Of a stretch of 64,000 nt of DNA, positions 17,730 through 26,127 are shown one piece after another; the first letter of the stretch is position 1, and each line of letters starts with the position of its first letter. The position numbers and the translations under genes were made by a program. The notes beneath the pieces were generated by a model that made no database searches, had not been told where the DNA came from, and saw only the letters and a list, made by a program, of their open reading frames with translations. This DNA comes from Nocardia crassostreae (GTDB taxonomy: Bacteria > Actinomycetota > Actinomycetes > Mycobacteriales > Mycobacteriaceae), in assembly GCF_001613405.1 (NCBI RefSeq), contig NZ_BDCH01000039.1:100639-164638 (forward strand), written 5' to 3'.

Positions 17730-18728
17730 GTGAGTTTCGACAATGTACGGGGATATTCGACCCCTGGCCGAGTTTCCCGCACACCGCAAGTGTCCGGAAC
17801 TCCCTCGGTGGTGCAGCAGCTGGGCCCGCGGCCCGATGGGTCCGTCCCGTTCTCGATCGAGTTCAACCCGCCGCGCGACGCGGCCGGTGAGGCGCGGCTG
17901 TGGCGCGCGGCCCGGGAATTCGAGCGGCTGCATCCGGCCTTCGTGTCCATGACCTACGGTGCGGGCGGTTCCACTCGCGATCGCACCATCCGGGTGACGG
18001 GTCAGCTGGCCCGCGAGACCACCCTGCTGACGGTGGCGCATCTCACCGCGGTCGATCACAGCGTGGCCGAACTGCGCTCGATCGTCGGCGCGTACGCGGA
18101 TTCGGGTATCCGGAATCTGCTGGTGCTGCGCGGCGATCCGCCGGGCGATCCGCTCGGGGACTGGGTCAAGCATCCCGAGGGCGTGGAGTACGCCGAGGAA
18201 CTGGTGCGCATGGTCCGCGATCTCGGTGACTTCCACGTGGGCGTGGCCTCGTTCCCGCAGGGGCATCCGCGCTCCACCGATTTGGATACCGATACCGAGT
18301 TCCTGCTCGCGAAACTGCGTGCGGGCGCGGAGTATTCGATCACCCAGATGTTCTTCGACGCCGAGCATTACCTGCGCCTGCGCGATCGCGCGGTCAAGGC
18401 GGATCCGGTCGAGGGCGCCAAGCCGATCATTCCGGAGCTCATGCCCATCACCTCGCTGCGCACCGTGGAGCGCGCCGTCGAGCTGTGCGGCCGCGAACTG
18501 CCCGCCTCGGTGATGGAACGCCTGCACAAGGCCGCCGGTGACGGCCCGGAGGAGAACCGGGCGGCCGTACGCGCCGCCGGTATCGAGATCGCCACCGAGA
18601 TCGCGCAGCGCCTCATCGACGAGGGCGCGCCTTGCCTGCACTTCATCACGCTGAATTTCGCCAAGGCCACCAGCGAGGTGCTGGCGAATCTCGGCTATAC
18701 GGTCTCCGCCGCCCCGGTGCACGCCTGA
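17730..18728 (+). CDS. metF: Methylenetetrahydrofolate reductase (Rv2172c-type)
   Basis: A 332-residue TIM-barrel protein of the MTHFR family. The N-terminal SIEFNPPRD has the catalytic Glu, and LVLRGDPPGDP is the flavin/folate loop; SITQMFFDAEHYLRLRDRA follows. The enzyme reduces 5,10-methylene- to 5-methyl-tetrahydrofolate for methionine synthesis. It belongs to the actinobacterial branch represented by Rv2172c, for which work in mycobacteria indicates an MTHFR role. The GTG start is probably leaderless (see TAAAAT at 17718). It is transcribed divergently from the polyprenyl synthase operon. Confidence 0.85.
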   Translation: MSFDNVRGYSTPGRVSRTPQVSGTPSVVQQLGPRPDGSVPFSIEFNPPRDAAGEARLWRAAREFERLHPAFVSMTYGAGGSTRDRTIRVTGQLARETTLLTVAHLTAVDHSVAELRSIVGAYADSGIRNLLVLRGDPPGDPLGDWVKHPEGVEYAEELVRMVRDLGDFHVGVASFPQGHPRSTDLDTDTEFLLAKLRAGAEYSITQMFFDAEHYLRLRDRAVKADPVEGAKPIIPELMPITSLRTVERAVELCGRELPASVMERLHKAAGDGPEENRAAVRAAGIEIATEIAQRLIDEGAPCLHFITLNFAKATSEVLANLGYTVSAAPVHA

Positions 18729-18906
18729 GCGAGCAGATGGCCGGGGCCTGAACGCCGTCCTGCCGTTGGCTGAACAGTGTCCGGCCGCCGCTCGACGTGG
18801 TCGAACGCGTTCGGCGTGCCGGGTGAAATGTCGGGATTGTGCTGGTCGCCGGGGTAGCGTGCGTCCACCGCGACGTTGCGGATCGTGACGCTGAGAGGTG
18901 GCCCGC

Positions 18907-19665
18907 ATGCCCGTGTTGCACAACCTCGTCCGTGTCGCAGGCGCGCTGAGCGCCTGCGCGGTCCTGGCCACCGCCCCGGCCGCTGCCGCCCCGAGCGGCC
19001 CGGCAGGCGACTCCGCCACGAAGCCGATAGCGGATGCGGACGGCACCACCGACGCTTCCGTTGTCATCGCCGCCCTCGCCCGCGCGGGCGAAACCGCCGC
19101 ACCCTCCGACTGGTTCACCGCGTACGGCGAAACCCTTGGCGGTCTGCGCACCCTCGGCGTCGACCCCTTCCTCTACCCGACCGCCGCCCCCTTCTGCCTG
19201 GGCAGCACCGCCCTCGGCATCGCCCCCGCCGTGGCGGGCACCATCCCCGGCCCCTGGCCCAGATACACGGTTTCCGTTCCCGGACTCGACCTTTCGGCCG
19301 TCAAATCCGGCCAGGCCATGTTCGCCTTCGTCCCCTACGGCCTCAACCCCGACGGCGCCGACACCGCGGGCATGCAGGTCGCCTGGCTCAACCTCACCAA
19401 CGGCAAGAGCGGCCTCACCCCCATGGGCCCCCTCAACCAGGTCCTCAGCGGCATGATCCCGCCCGCCGTCCCCAACGAACTCCGCCCCGTCGTCGAACGC
19501 GCCGTACACGACTACTTCGCCAGCGCCCTACCCCAGGGCGGCGTCCGCGCCGTCCCCGTCGACACCGGCTCCGGCACCGTCCTAGCCGCCATGTTCGGCA
19601 TAGTCCGCAACGGCGCCACCTCCTGCTTCTTCTTCCCCACGGTCGGCCTCACCCCCGTTCCCTGA
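18907..19665 (+). CDS. Secreted protein of unknown function
   Basis: A 252-residue protein with a clear Sec signal peptide (LVRVAGALSACAVLATAPAAAAPS, cleaved after the AAA). The mature part contains PFCLGSTALGIAPAVAGTIPGPWPRY and ends with a conserved-looking second cysteine, TSCFFFPTVGLTPVP; one Cys early and one late suggests a disulphide. I recognise the type as an exported protein common in Nocardia and Rhodococcus but know no function. ATG at 18907 is preferred (GAGAGG upstream); GTG at 18898 is possible. Confidence 0.65.
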   Translation: MPVLHNLVRVAGALSACAVLATAPAAAAPSGPAGDSATKPIADADGTTDASVVIAALARAGETAAPSDWFTAYGETLGGLRTLGVDPFLYPTAAPFCLGSTALGIAPAVAGTIPGPWPRYTVSVPGLDLSAVKSGQAMFAFVPYGLNPDGADTAGMQVAWLNLTNGKSGLTPMGPLNQVLSGMIPPAVPNELRPVVERAVHDYFASALPQGGVRAVPVDTGSGTVLAAMFGIVRNGATSCFFFPTVGLTPVP

Positions 19666-19699
19666 CCGCCGCCCATGCCCGAGTGCCGGTGCGGTGAGC

Positions 19700-19850
19700 G
19701 TGGTGCGATTGGCCGACAGCGGCGGGTAGTCGGCGACCCTGATCGGATGCACCAGTGCTGCAAGCGCATTCATGCGGGTTGGGCGTCCGTGGGACTCGGT
19801 GGAGCTCGAGGTCGGGCCGCGACGGCGGTGGCCCGCCCTGACCGCCGCAT
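19700..19850 (-). pseudogene. Decayed second copy of the 3' end of the GT2 glycosyltransferase gene
   Basis: Just downstream of the glycosyltransferase, on the same strand, one frame reads STESHGRPTRMNALAALV followed by HPIRVADYPPLSANRT. The intact gene reads STESGGRPSLADLTATLA followed by HPISIAAYLRLSARSH. DNA identity is visible too (CTCCACCGAGTCC in both). Indels before this stretch destroy the frame. This is the remnant of a tandem duplication or of a former paralogue. Confidence 0.7.
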
Positions 19851-21149
19851 TCACGAGGATTCCCGGCTGCTGAGCGCGCGGCCTTTCCATACCAGCGTGC
19901 CGCGATCGTGGGCGCGATGAGAGCGGGCGGACAGTCGTAGATAGGCCGCGATCGAGATCGGATGCGCCAGTGTCGCAGTCAGATCAGCAAGGCTCGGTCG
20001 CCCGCCGGACTCGGTGGAGCGGGCCAGTAGCCGACCGGTCACGGCGGCGGTGTAGCCGAGAATGCCGATGCGGCGCAGTCGTCCGCGACCGAATATGGCT
20101 GCCAGCGGCGGTAGCCAGAAGGCCAGAGCCGCTCCGGCGCCGACCGCGGTGCTGCCCGCGCGGCCGCCGTAGGCCGACCACAGCCAGCGGGAGTAGCCCT
20201 CGTCCACTTCCGTTGAGCTCCTGTACATGCGGGTGTGCGCCAGACGTCCACCGGCGACCAGGGCGGTGCGCCGACCTGCTCGGCGCAGCTGCCGGGCGAT
20301 GGCCAGATCCTCGGTCACCTGGTCCGCCACGGCCGTGTGCCCTCCGGTGGCGCGATACGCGGTGGCGTCGAAGACCAGGAATTGGCCGCAGGCGACCGCA
20401 GTCGACGGTCGCAGGCTGCGGTTGGCCGCGATGACCGGTAGCGAGGCGGCCCATGACCAGCACAGCAGCGGTTGGACCAGCGCCTCGGCTACGGATTCCG
20501 CTCGCTGCACGGGCCACGGGCACACCAGTGCCGCACCCGTCCGGCGCAATTCGCCGACCGCCGCCGCGATCGCCGTGCTCCGCAATCGCACATCGGCGTC
20601 CAGGAAGACGAGTGCTCCGGGTTCGTCCGAGACTGTCTGCGCGAGCGCCTGTTCAGCTCCGATCCGGCGCAGGGTCGTTGCGGCGTCGCCCGGCCACGTA
20701 CCGGCACCATCGGCCGACGGATGGCGTGTAGCGCCGCCAGGCATCGCGGGGGCGTCGATGCCCGCCAGCTCCGCCAGTCGCGCACAGGCCGCGTTCTTTC
20801 CCGTCCAGCCGTCTGGTGGCTCGATTTCGTTGCGCACCACGGTGAATCGAGGGTCTTCGCCAACGGCATCGAGCGCGGACCGATAGGTGTCGTCGGTCGA
20901 GGCGTCGTCGAGTATCAGGACGCGCAGTCGCGGAACGGCCTGTTGCGCACGGAGATCCGCGATGAGGTCGGGGAGGCGGTCGGCTTCGTTGCGGGCTGGC
21001 ACGCAGACGGTGACCGGTTCGATGACCGTGTGCGTGTCGGTTCGCAACTGGCGCAGGGTGATTCGGTTGATTAGGGCGAGACCGGCGCCGAGCGCGGCGA
21101 TCGCCGTTCCGGCCCGCACCGCGTATTCGCCGGTGCGGGAGCCGATCAT
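19851..21149 (-). CDS. Family 2 glycosyltransferase, probably acting on a carotenoid
   Basis: A 432-residue membrane-bound GT2 enzyme. It starts with a hydrophobic segment (AGTAIAALGAGLALINR), then the GT-A domain: VCVPARNEADRLPDLI, ILDDASTDDT, the metal-binding FLDADVRL, and VTEDLAIARQLRRAGRR near the acceptor site, followed by GYSRWLWSAY. C-terminal hydrophobic helices anchor it. The arrangement resembles CrtQ/4,4'-diaponeurosporenoate glycosyltransferases. It is cotranscribed with lppM, a CruF-like hydratase and a CrtO-like oxidoreductase, so a hydroxylated carotenoid is the likely acceptor. Start overlaps the lppM stop by four bases. Sugar donor unknown. Confidence 0.75.
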   Translation of the reverse strand: MIGSRTGEYAVRAGTAIAALGAGLALINRITLRQLRTDTHTVIEPVTVCVPARNEADRLPDLIADLRAQQAVPRLRVLILDDASTDDTYRSALDAVGEDPRFTVVRNEIEPPDGWTGKNAACARLAELAGIDAPAMPGGATRHPSADGAGTWPGDAATTLRRIGAEQALAQTVSDEPGALVFLDADVRLRSTAIAAAVGELRRTGAALVCPWPVQRAESVAEALVQPLLCWSWAASLPVIAANRSLRPSTAVACGQFLVFDATAYRATGGHTAVADQVTEDLAIARQLRRAGRRTALVAGGRLAHTRMYRSSTEVDEGYSRWLWSAYGGRAGSTAVGAGAALAFWLPPLAAIFGRGRLRRIGILGYTAAVTGRLLARSTESGGRPSLADLTATLAHPISIAAYLRLSARSHRAHDRGTLVWKGRALSSRESS

Positions 21150-21910
21150 CGGTTGGTGCGGTCCGGGCGGATCCAGCGGGCGGCGCGGACGTAGGCGGGC
21201 GGATCGGGGTTGCGGGTCATGTAGGCGAGGACCGCGACGACGGCCGCCACGGCGAGGGTGATGCCGCCGACTATTCCCGCCCAGCCCGCGAAGGAGCGGG
21301 TATTGGGGTCGGCGTAGCCGACTTCGGCCTTCAGGGGCGAGGACTCCCCGGCGGGGAGTTTCCAGGTGACGACGGAATCGCCTTCGCGGGTGCCGTTGGT
21401 GGTGGCGACGCGGGCGGGGAAGGCCATGGTGAACTGCACGTCCGAACCGTGCGGGGGCAGGCTCTTGAGGTCCACCCGGCCGTTGAGGGTGACCAGGTCG
21501 CCGGAACGGGTGAAGTTGAGCTGGAACATGCCCTGGGTCTGATCGGACAGGGCGCCGAGCTGCTGCACCTCGCCGAAAGTGAGGTCGTCGAAGTAGACCT
21601 GGCTGCCGACGTAGCCGTCCTGGGTGTAGGGCGTGACGCGCACCTTGGCGGCGAGGGCGTCGGGCGCGTTCAGCTGCGGGCCCTTGTCATTGTCGGTCTG
21701 CGGAACGGTGGCGGCCACGATCCGCCCGGACACCCGGTCGTTGGAGGAGACGCCCATCGACGCCTGCACCCGCAGGCATCCGGTCAGCATGAGCGCCAGC
21801 GCCGCGAACAGCACCGCCGCCGATATCCGCACCCACCGGCGGTGTCTGCGCACCGGAGTCACCGGCTCGCGCGTTGCGTCTGCTGTATCGGGGTTCGGAC
21901 TCGGCTGCAC
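21146..21910 (-). CDS. lppM: Lipoprotein LppM
   Basis: A 254-residue lipoprotein with a long cytoplasmic N-terminus, a signal helix (ISAAVLFAALALMLTGC) with lipobox LTGC, an extracellular domain, and a C-terminal transmembrane helix (AGIVGGITLAVAAVVAVLAYM). It matches Rv2171, implicated in M. tuberculosis in phagosome trafficking and lipoglycan-related functions. It lies between CruF and the glycosyltransferase in one operon, whereas in mycobacteria it neighbours metF and the GNAT gene directly. Confidence 0.85.
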   Translation of the reverse strand: MQPSPNPDTADATREPVTPVRRHRRWVRISAAVLFAALALMLTGCLRVQASMGVSSNDRVSGRIVAATVPQTDNDKGPQLNAPDALAAKVRVTPYTQDGYVGSQVYFDDLTFGEVQQLGALSDQTQGMFQLNFTRSGDLVTLNGRVDLKSLPPHGSDVQFTMAFPARVATTNGTREGDSVVTWKLPAGESSPLKAEVGYADPNTRSFAGWAGIVGGITLAVAAVVAVLAYMTRNPDPPAYVRAARWIRPDRTNR

Positions 21911-21913
21911 GGC

Positions 21914-22735
21914 TCACATCGTGCCATGGCGTGCCGGGCCCAGCGTGATCCGACGGGCCCGTAACTCGCGAACCAGCGGAATCCCCAGCGCCGCCAGCCC
22001 GGTCAGCCCGTACGCGGCCGAGACCGGCAGCCCCAGGAACACCGCGTGCGCCAGCCCCGAACCGAGCCAGGTCCACAGGAACACCGCGACCGGAACCACC
22101 AGCGCGGCTCGATTGTCCGCGGCAGTCCTGTCCCACAGGTGCAGCAGCCCGGCCATGACCAGCCCCACCCCGAACCATCCCAGATAATTGGTGAGCGGAA
22201 TCTCGCTCAGCCCCGGCAGTCCCGGCACACCCGAGCACCAGGTCCACTGCCCGTCGGCCACCATCTGCGGATCCAGGAACAGATCCCAGCCCACCGCGCC
22301 CAGCGCGGTCAGCGGAATCCGCACCCGCGCAGCCGAACCCAGCAGTCCGGCCACGATCCAGACCGGATACACCCCGCCCGTCCAGGCCAGCGGCACCACC
22401 AGCGGCACCCCCGCCAGCTCCGGTCCGAGCCTGCCGGTGGCGTACTCGTAGCACCCGAACGGCGCCCCGGTGGCCGTGCCCACGATCTCGGCCGCCAGCC
22501 CGACTCCGGACAGGATCACCAGAAGCCCCGCCGCCCAGCGCAATCCGCGCGTGAGCGCGGCATGCACCAGCGCCGTGGCCGCCGACAATGCCACGACCGC
22601 GATCGTCACCCGGTCGCGCGCCGCGCCCGCGGTCAGCGGATACGCGATCTGCACCGCGACCAGCAGCACCGCGGGCGCCGCCGCGATCAGCAGCCGCGTG
22701 CGGTCCGCCGAGCCGAGCGCGGCCGGGGTGCTCAC
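21914..22735 (-). CDS. Carotenoid 1,2-hydratase-like membrane protein (CruF / DUF422 family)
   Basis: A 273-residue integral membrane protein with about seven hydrophobic helices. The family signature regions are PFGCYEYATGRLGPELAGVPLVVPLAW and GWDLFLDPQMVADGQWTW, the latter with conserved acidic and aromatic residues. CruF proteins add water to the psi end of lycopene or related carotenoids, making the 1-hydroxy group that is then glycosylated. The GTG at 22735 leaves 16 bases to the gene before it. The neighbouring glycosyltransferase and oxidoreductase support the carotenoid role; exact substrate is inference. Confidence 0.75.
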   Translation of the reverse strand: MSTPAALGSADRTRLLIAAAPAVLLVAVQIAYPLTAGAARDRVTIAVVALSAATALVHAALTRGLRWAAGLLVILSGVGLAAEIVGTATGAPFGCYEYATGRLGPELAGVPLVVPLAWTGGVYPVWIVAGLLGSAARVRIPLTALGAVGWDLFLDPQMVADGQWTWCSGVPGLPGLSEIPLTNYLGWFGVGLVMAGLLHLWDRTAADNRAALVVPVAVFLWTWLGSGLAHAVFLGLPVSAAYGLTGLAALGIPLVRELRARRITLGPARHGTM

Positions 22736-22751
22736 CGCGCGAATTCCGGAG

Positions 22752-23204
22752 TCACTGTTCGGATTCCGGATCCGCGCCGGTATCCTCGGGCGTCGCCGCC
22801 TCCTCCTGATGTGAGCGTGCCTGGAAGAAGCTGGCCGCCTTGCGCGGATTCGAGCGCACGCCGCGCGGCCCGCGATGCACCTCGTCCACGGCGGTTTCCA
22901 CGGTGGGCTCGGCGATTTCCACCGCGGCCTCGGCGACCGGAGCCCCGAGGCCCGGCACCGGATCGGGCCGGTCCGGCAGTTCCGCGCCCGGCTCGCGGCG
23001 GGGCAGCCGCCCCGCGCCGCGCGGCCAGAATTCGGCGATGGCCTCGTCCTGGCGCTTGTCGAAGGTGGCGGGATCCCACTGCGCGAGGCCGTGCGTGGCG
23101 GCGGGCCGGTGGCGGCGCGAATCATCGCCTCCGGCAGCGTGTTTGGGAATGGCCGCAGCGGATGGCTGCTGCGGTTCGGGCTGAGATGGAGAGTCTTCGA
23201 TCAT
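22752..23204 (-). CDS. Hypothetical acidic, Pro/Ala/Glu-rich protein in the carotenoid operon
   Basis: A 150-residue protein with no recognised domain. It is mostly disordered and acidic (ending QEEAATPEDTGADPESEQ), with one more conserved-looking stretch, GLAQWDPATFDKRQDEAIAEF, and a later RGPRGVRSNPRKAASFF. No signal peptide. The start overlaps the oxidoreductase stop by ATGA, which supports that it is translated. It might be an adaptor for the membrane carotenoid enzymes, but nothing in the sequence proves this. Confidence 0.6.
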   Translation of the reverse strand: MIEDSPSQPEPQQPSAAAIPKHAAGGDDSRRHRPAATHGLAQWDPATFDKRQDEAIAEFWPRGAGRLPRREPGAELPDRPDPVPGLGAPVAEAAVEIAEPTVETAVDEVHRGPRGVRSNPRKAASFFQARSHQEEAATPEDTGADPESEQ

Positions 23205-24769
23205 CGATTCAGTAGCGGTATCCGGGTTCGGCGTAGGTCGCGGTGGACAAGGTGTGCGACGCTGCGGCCGCTGGCACCGGACACACCGCCACCCGGATGG
23301 GTGGAGGCGCCGGTGAGATAAAGCCCGGCTGCGCCGGGGACTCGGTGGTTGGACAGTTCGGGGATCGGCCGCCACATGAACATCTGATCCAGTGACATTT
23401 CGACATGCATGACATTGCCACCCAGCAGGCCCATTTCGCGCTCTATATCGGCGGGTGTCTGCACGAATCGTTGCCGGATCCCGTTCGCGAAACCCGGTGC
23501 GTGGGCCTCCACCTCGGCAATGATGTGATCGCCCTCCCGTTCCGCGTGATCGGCCCAGGAGCTGCCGTCGGCCAGCGCGTACGGATGCCACTGCGCCCAC
23601 AGCGACAGCTGCTGCTCACCCGGCGGGGCGATACCGGGATCGAGCGCGGAGAAACTCATGGCCAAGACGACCGGCCGCGGCGGGAGATCCCCGGCCAGCG
23701 CGGCGCCGTGCGCTCGCCGCAGCTCACGGCGGTCGCTCACCAGAAGTTGCAGCCCGTGGGCGGATTCGGCGGTGCTCGCGCCCGGGTATCGCGGCAGCTC
23801 GCGCGCCGCCGCCCAGACGACCATGCCGATGCCGGGACCGACCCGAATGCGCCGCCGCCAGTCCCGCAGCGGCGCGGCATCGAACCCGCCCCGCTCCAGC
23901 AGATCCAGTGTCGTGAGAATGTGTGTGCCCGAAATCACGGTGTCCGCGTACAGATTTCGGCCGCCCGCGGTCCGGACCCGCCAACCCTTGCCCGAGCGTT
24001 CGACGGCGGTGACGGCGTCACCGCCGGTCACGGTCCCGCCGTCGGCGCGCAGCCGCTCGACCAGCGCCGCGCTCAGCGCCCCGCTCCCGCCGACCGCGCG
24101 GCCCGGCGGCAGCGTGTGCATGAGCGCCGCGAAGCCGACCATGGGCGCGGACCCGGGTTCGGACATGGGCGGCCCGGACTGCGCGCCCCACCAGGCCAGC
24201 GCCGCCTTCAGCCGTTCGTCGTCGAAACAGCTGTCCAGCAGCGCGTCCCCGGATTGCAGGAACTCCCGCGACAGCGCACTGCCGCCGTTCTTCGCATCCA
24301 GTCCCCAGAACGACCGCAGCAATCGGCCTGGCGTCGGCGCACCCGAGAACGACCGCATGACGCGCGCGGTCCGGGGTCCCCAGACCCGCACGAAACGCCG
24401 ATACGCCGCGGCATCGCGCTCGCCGCAGGCCGCCGCGATGGACGCGCAGGTGCGGTCCAGATCCTGGCGGAAGACGATCGGCGGCAGGTCCGTGCCCGGC
24501 GGCGCGGGCGCGAAAGCCCAAGGATCGCAGTCGATATAGCGAAGCCCGAACCGTTCCAGTTCGAGCTCCTCGATGATCCCGGTGTGCCGGATCATGATGT
24601 GCGCCGAGGAGCCGCGATCCACCCGATGGCCCGGGAACCGTTCCACCGTCGAAACCGCCCCGCCCAGCACGGTATCCCGCTCGAGCACCTCCACCCGATG
24701 CCCGTCCCGGGCCAGATAACAGGCGGCGACCAGCGCATTGTGGCCGGAGCCGATGATCACAACGCTCAC
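23201..24769 (-). CDS. CrtO/CrtI-like FAD-dependent carotenoid oxidoreductase
   Basis: A 522-residue flavoprotein. The dinucleotide motif VVIIGSGHNALVAACYLARDG has the GHN variant typical of CrtO-type ketolases and related desaturase-like proteins. The C-terminal FAD motif is GLYLTGASTHPGGGVSGASGR. It is clearly distinct from the CrtI at 14.8-16.4 kb. In Rhodococcus, CrtO puts a 4-keto group on a beta-ring; others in the family desaturate. Position beside CruF and a glycosyltransferase supports a carotenoid substrate. Overlaps of four bases on both sides (GTGA, ATGA) show tight coupling. Ketolase versus 3,4-desaturase is undecided. Confidence 0.75.
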   Translation of the reverse strand: MSVVIIGSGHNALVAACYLARDGHRVEVLERDTVLGGAVSTVERFPGHRVDRGSSAHIMIRHTGIIEELELERFGLRYIDCDPWAFAPAPPGTDLPPIVFRQDLDRTCASIAAACGERDAAAYRRFVRVWGPRTARVMRSFSGAPTPGRLLRSFWGLDAKNGGSALSREFLQSGDALLDSCFDDERLKAALAWWGAQSGPPMSEPGSAPMVGFAALMHTLPPGRAVGGSGALSAALVERLRADGGTVTGGDAVTAVERSGKGWRVRTAGGRNLYADTVISGTHILTTLDLLERGGFDAAPLRDWRRRIRVGPGIGMVVWAAARELPRYPGASTAESAHGLQLLVSDRRELRRAHGAALAGDLPPRPVVLAMSFSALDPGIAPPGEQQLSLWAQWHPYALADGSSWADHAEREGDHIIAEVEAHAPGFANGIRQRFVQTPADIEREMGLLGGNVMHVEMSLDQMFMWRPIPELSNHRVPGAAGLYLTGASTHPGGGVSGASGRSVAHLVHRDLRRTRIPLLNR

Positions 24770-25377
24770 AGGGGCAGCCGCCGACCGAGCACCGCGAATC
24801 GGCGGGTGTCGCCGGAGAAGATGAAATGCCGCACCACATCGCCGAATCCGGCCCGCCGGTACAGCTTCCAGGCCCGATTCGCCTCGCGGTCCACCTCGGG
24901 TGTGGACAGCAGCACGGTCCGCTCGGGGCGGTTCTGCAGCAGCCGGGTGAGCAATGTCTCCCCGATGCCGCGCCCCTGCGCGCTCGGGTGCACGTGCAGC
25001 TCGGTCAGTTCGAAGTAGTCCGAAAGCAGGTCGCGCGCCACGTGTTCCGGCCATCCTGTGCGCCGCATGCCGCTGTACACCTGCTGATGCCACCACTGGT
25101 GCGGCGCACCGTGATAGCCGTAGGCAATGGCCACGATGGGCGCGGTCCGCAGATCCAGGCGGCCGTCGTCATCGGGCAGGACGGCGGCCACGGCCTGCCA
25201 GCCCGGGCGGGTGGTGTGCTCGGTCCACATGGGCGCGCGCTGATGTTCGGTGCCGCGCGGATAGTCCATGGCCGCGACGTAGACCGCCAGGGCATCGGAC
25301 AGCCGGGCGCGCAGGGTCGCGGCCGAAAGATCGACGACGACGGGTGCGGGCGTGGTGTTCGGGGTTACGGCGGTCAT
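24766..25377 (-). CDS. GNAT-family N-acetyltransferase, Rv2170 homologue
   Basis: A 203-residue acetyltransferase. The acetyl-CoA loop is HPSAQGRGIGETLLTRLL (R/Q-x-x-G-x-G/A) preceded by the strand LTELHV; the C-terminal WKLYRRAGFGDVVR is typical. It aligns over its length with Rv2170 (YPRGTE..., QQV.SG..R.G.P, ILGR.LPL), which has been reported to acetylate isocitrate dehydrogenase. In mycobacteria this gene is next to lppM; here four carotenoid-related genes lie between or beside them. First gene of the operon; ATG at 25377. Confidence 0.85.
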   Translation of the reverse strand: MTAVTPNTTPAPVVVDLSAATLRARLSDALAVYVAAMDYPRGTEHQRAPMWTEHTTRPGWQAVAAVLPDDDGRLDLRTAPIVAIAYGYHGAPHQWWHQQVYSGMRRTGWPEHVARDLLSDYFELTELHVHPSAQGRGIGETLLTRLLQNRPERTVLLSTPEVDREANRAWKLYRRAGFGDVVRHFIFSGDTRRFAVLGRRLPL

Positions 25378-25561
25378 CGGGCAGGCGCGGCTCTCGTTGG
25401 CGGCGGACAATGGGTCCGACGATAGCGCCGATGTCGTGCACCGGAACTTGTCGGTGGGTCTCTCTATATTCAAACTCAATTGAAACCTTCGAATACCTGT
25501 TCGATCTTCCTGGAGGCCCCAGTGCCTGGATTGTCGGGGTATGCGAGTGGGGAGGTACCCG

Positions 25562-26002
25562 ATGACCGGTAGAAATCAGCGCCCGGCCCACCTCAGCCGA
25601 GCCGGTGAACTACTCCGTCGCGCCGACAACCTGTTGATGGAGGCGGCGGGGGAGCAGCAGCCTGCCGAGCGTTTCCGCACCGCCTACCTGGCGGCCCTGC
25701 GCGGCGCCGGGGCGGTGCTCGCCCTCACGGGCGCGGACCGGGCCCCGCGGGCCCGCTCCCGCAATGCCTGGGTGCTCATGCAACACGCCGCACCGGAATT
25801 CGTGATGTGGGCGGACTACTTCAGCGCCCAGTCCGAGACCCGCGCCGCCCTGGAGGCCGGATTGCCGCGTCCCGTCGATGATCAGCGCGCCGACGAGTTC
25901 GCTTCGCGGGTAGGCGCATTCCTGCATGACGTGGAAGATCTGCTCGCATCGGCCGCCAAGTTGAAGCCTTCGACAGGGTGGGTTGCTGGAATGCTGGCGT
26001 GA
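25562..26002 (+). CDS. SAV_6107-family HEPN domain protein
   Basis: A 146-residue all-helical protein. LSRAGELLRRADNLLMEAA, then FRTAYLAALRGAGAVLAL, with ARSRNAWVLMQHAAPEFVMWADYF, is the pattern of the SAV_6107 HEPN family found upstream of mraZ in many actinobacteria. HEPN proteins often bind or cut RNA or nucleotides, but the classic R-x4-6-H ribonuclease motif is not evident. The ATG at 25562 is chosen because the conserved region starts soon after. It is divergent from the GNAT operon. Confidence 0.7.
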   Translation: MTGRNQRPAHLSRAGELLRRADNLLMEAAGEQQPAERFRTAYLAALRGAGAVLALTGADRAPRARSRNAWVLMQHAAPEFVMWADYFSAQSETRAALEAGLPRPVDDQRADEFASRVGAFLHDVEDLLASAAKLKPSTGWVAGMLA

Positions 26003-26050
26003 GTATCGGCGAGTAGGTGGTCGGGTTCTGATCGAACTCGTATTATTGGT

Positions 26051-26081
26051 GACAGACAGCCGCCAAGGTCGGCTATCTGTC
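26051..26081. other. Near-perfect inverted repeat upstream of the DUF3040 gene
   Basis: GACAGACAGCCG and CGGCTATCTGTC pair over 12 positions with one mismatch and a 7-base loop. It lies about 45 bases before the GTG start, with no T-run, so an operator or a leader hairpin is likelier than a terminator. Confidence 0.4.
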
Positions 26082-26127
26082 GCTATCCCGGAGGCGACTG
26101 CCACTACCTAGTGCCGGGGGAGGTACC

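Noticed and set aside
19582..19890. A separate 102-codon gene on the minus strand behind the glycosyltransferase
   Set aside because: Only the middle resembles anything, namely the end of the glycosyltransferase. The rest is antisense of the secreted-protein gene. It is better read as a remnant.
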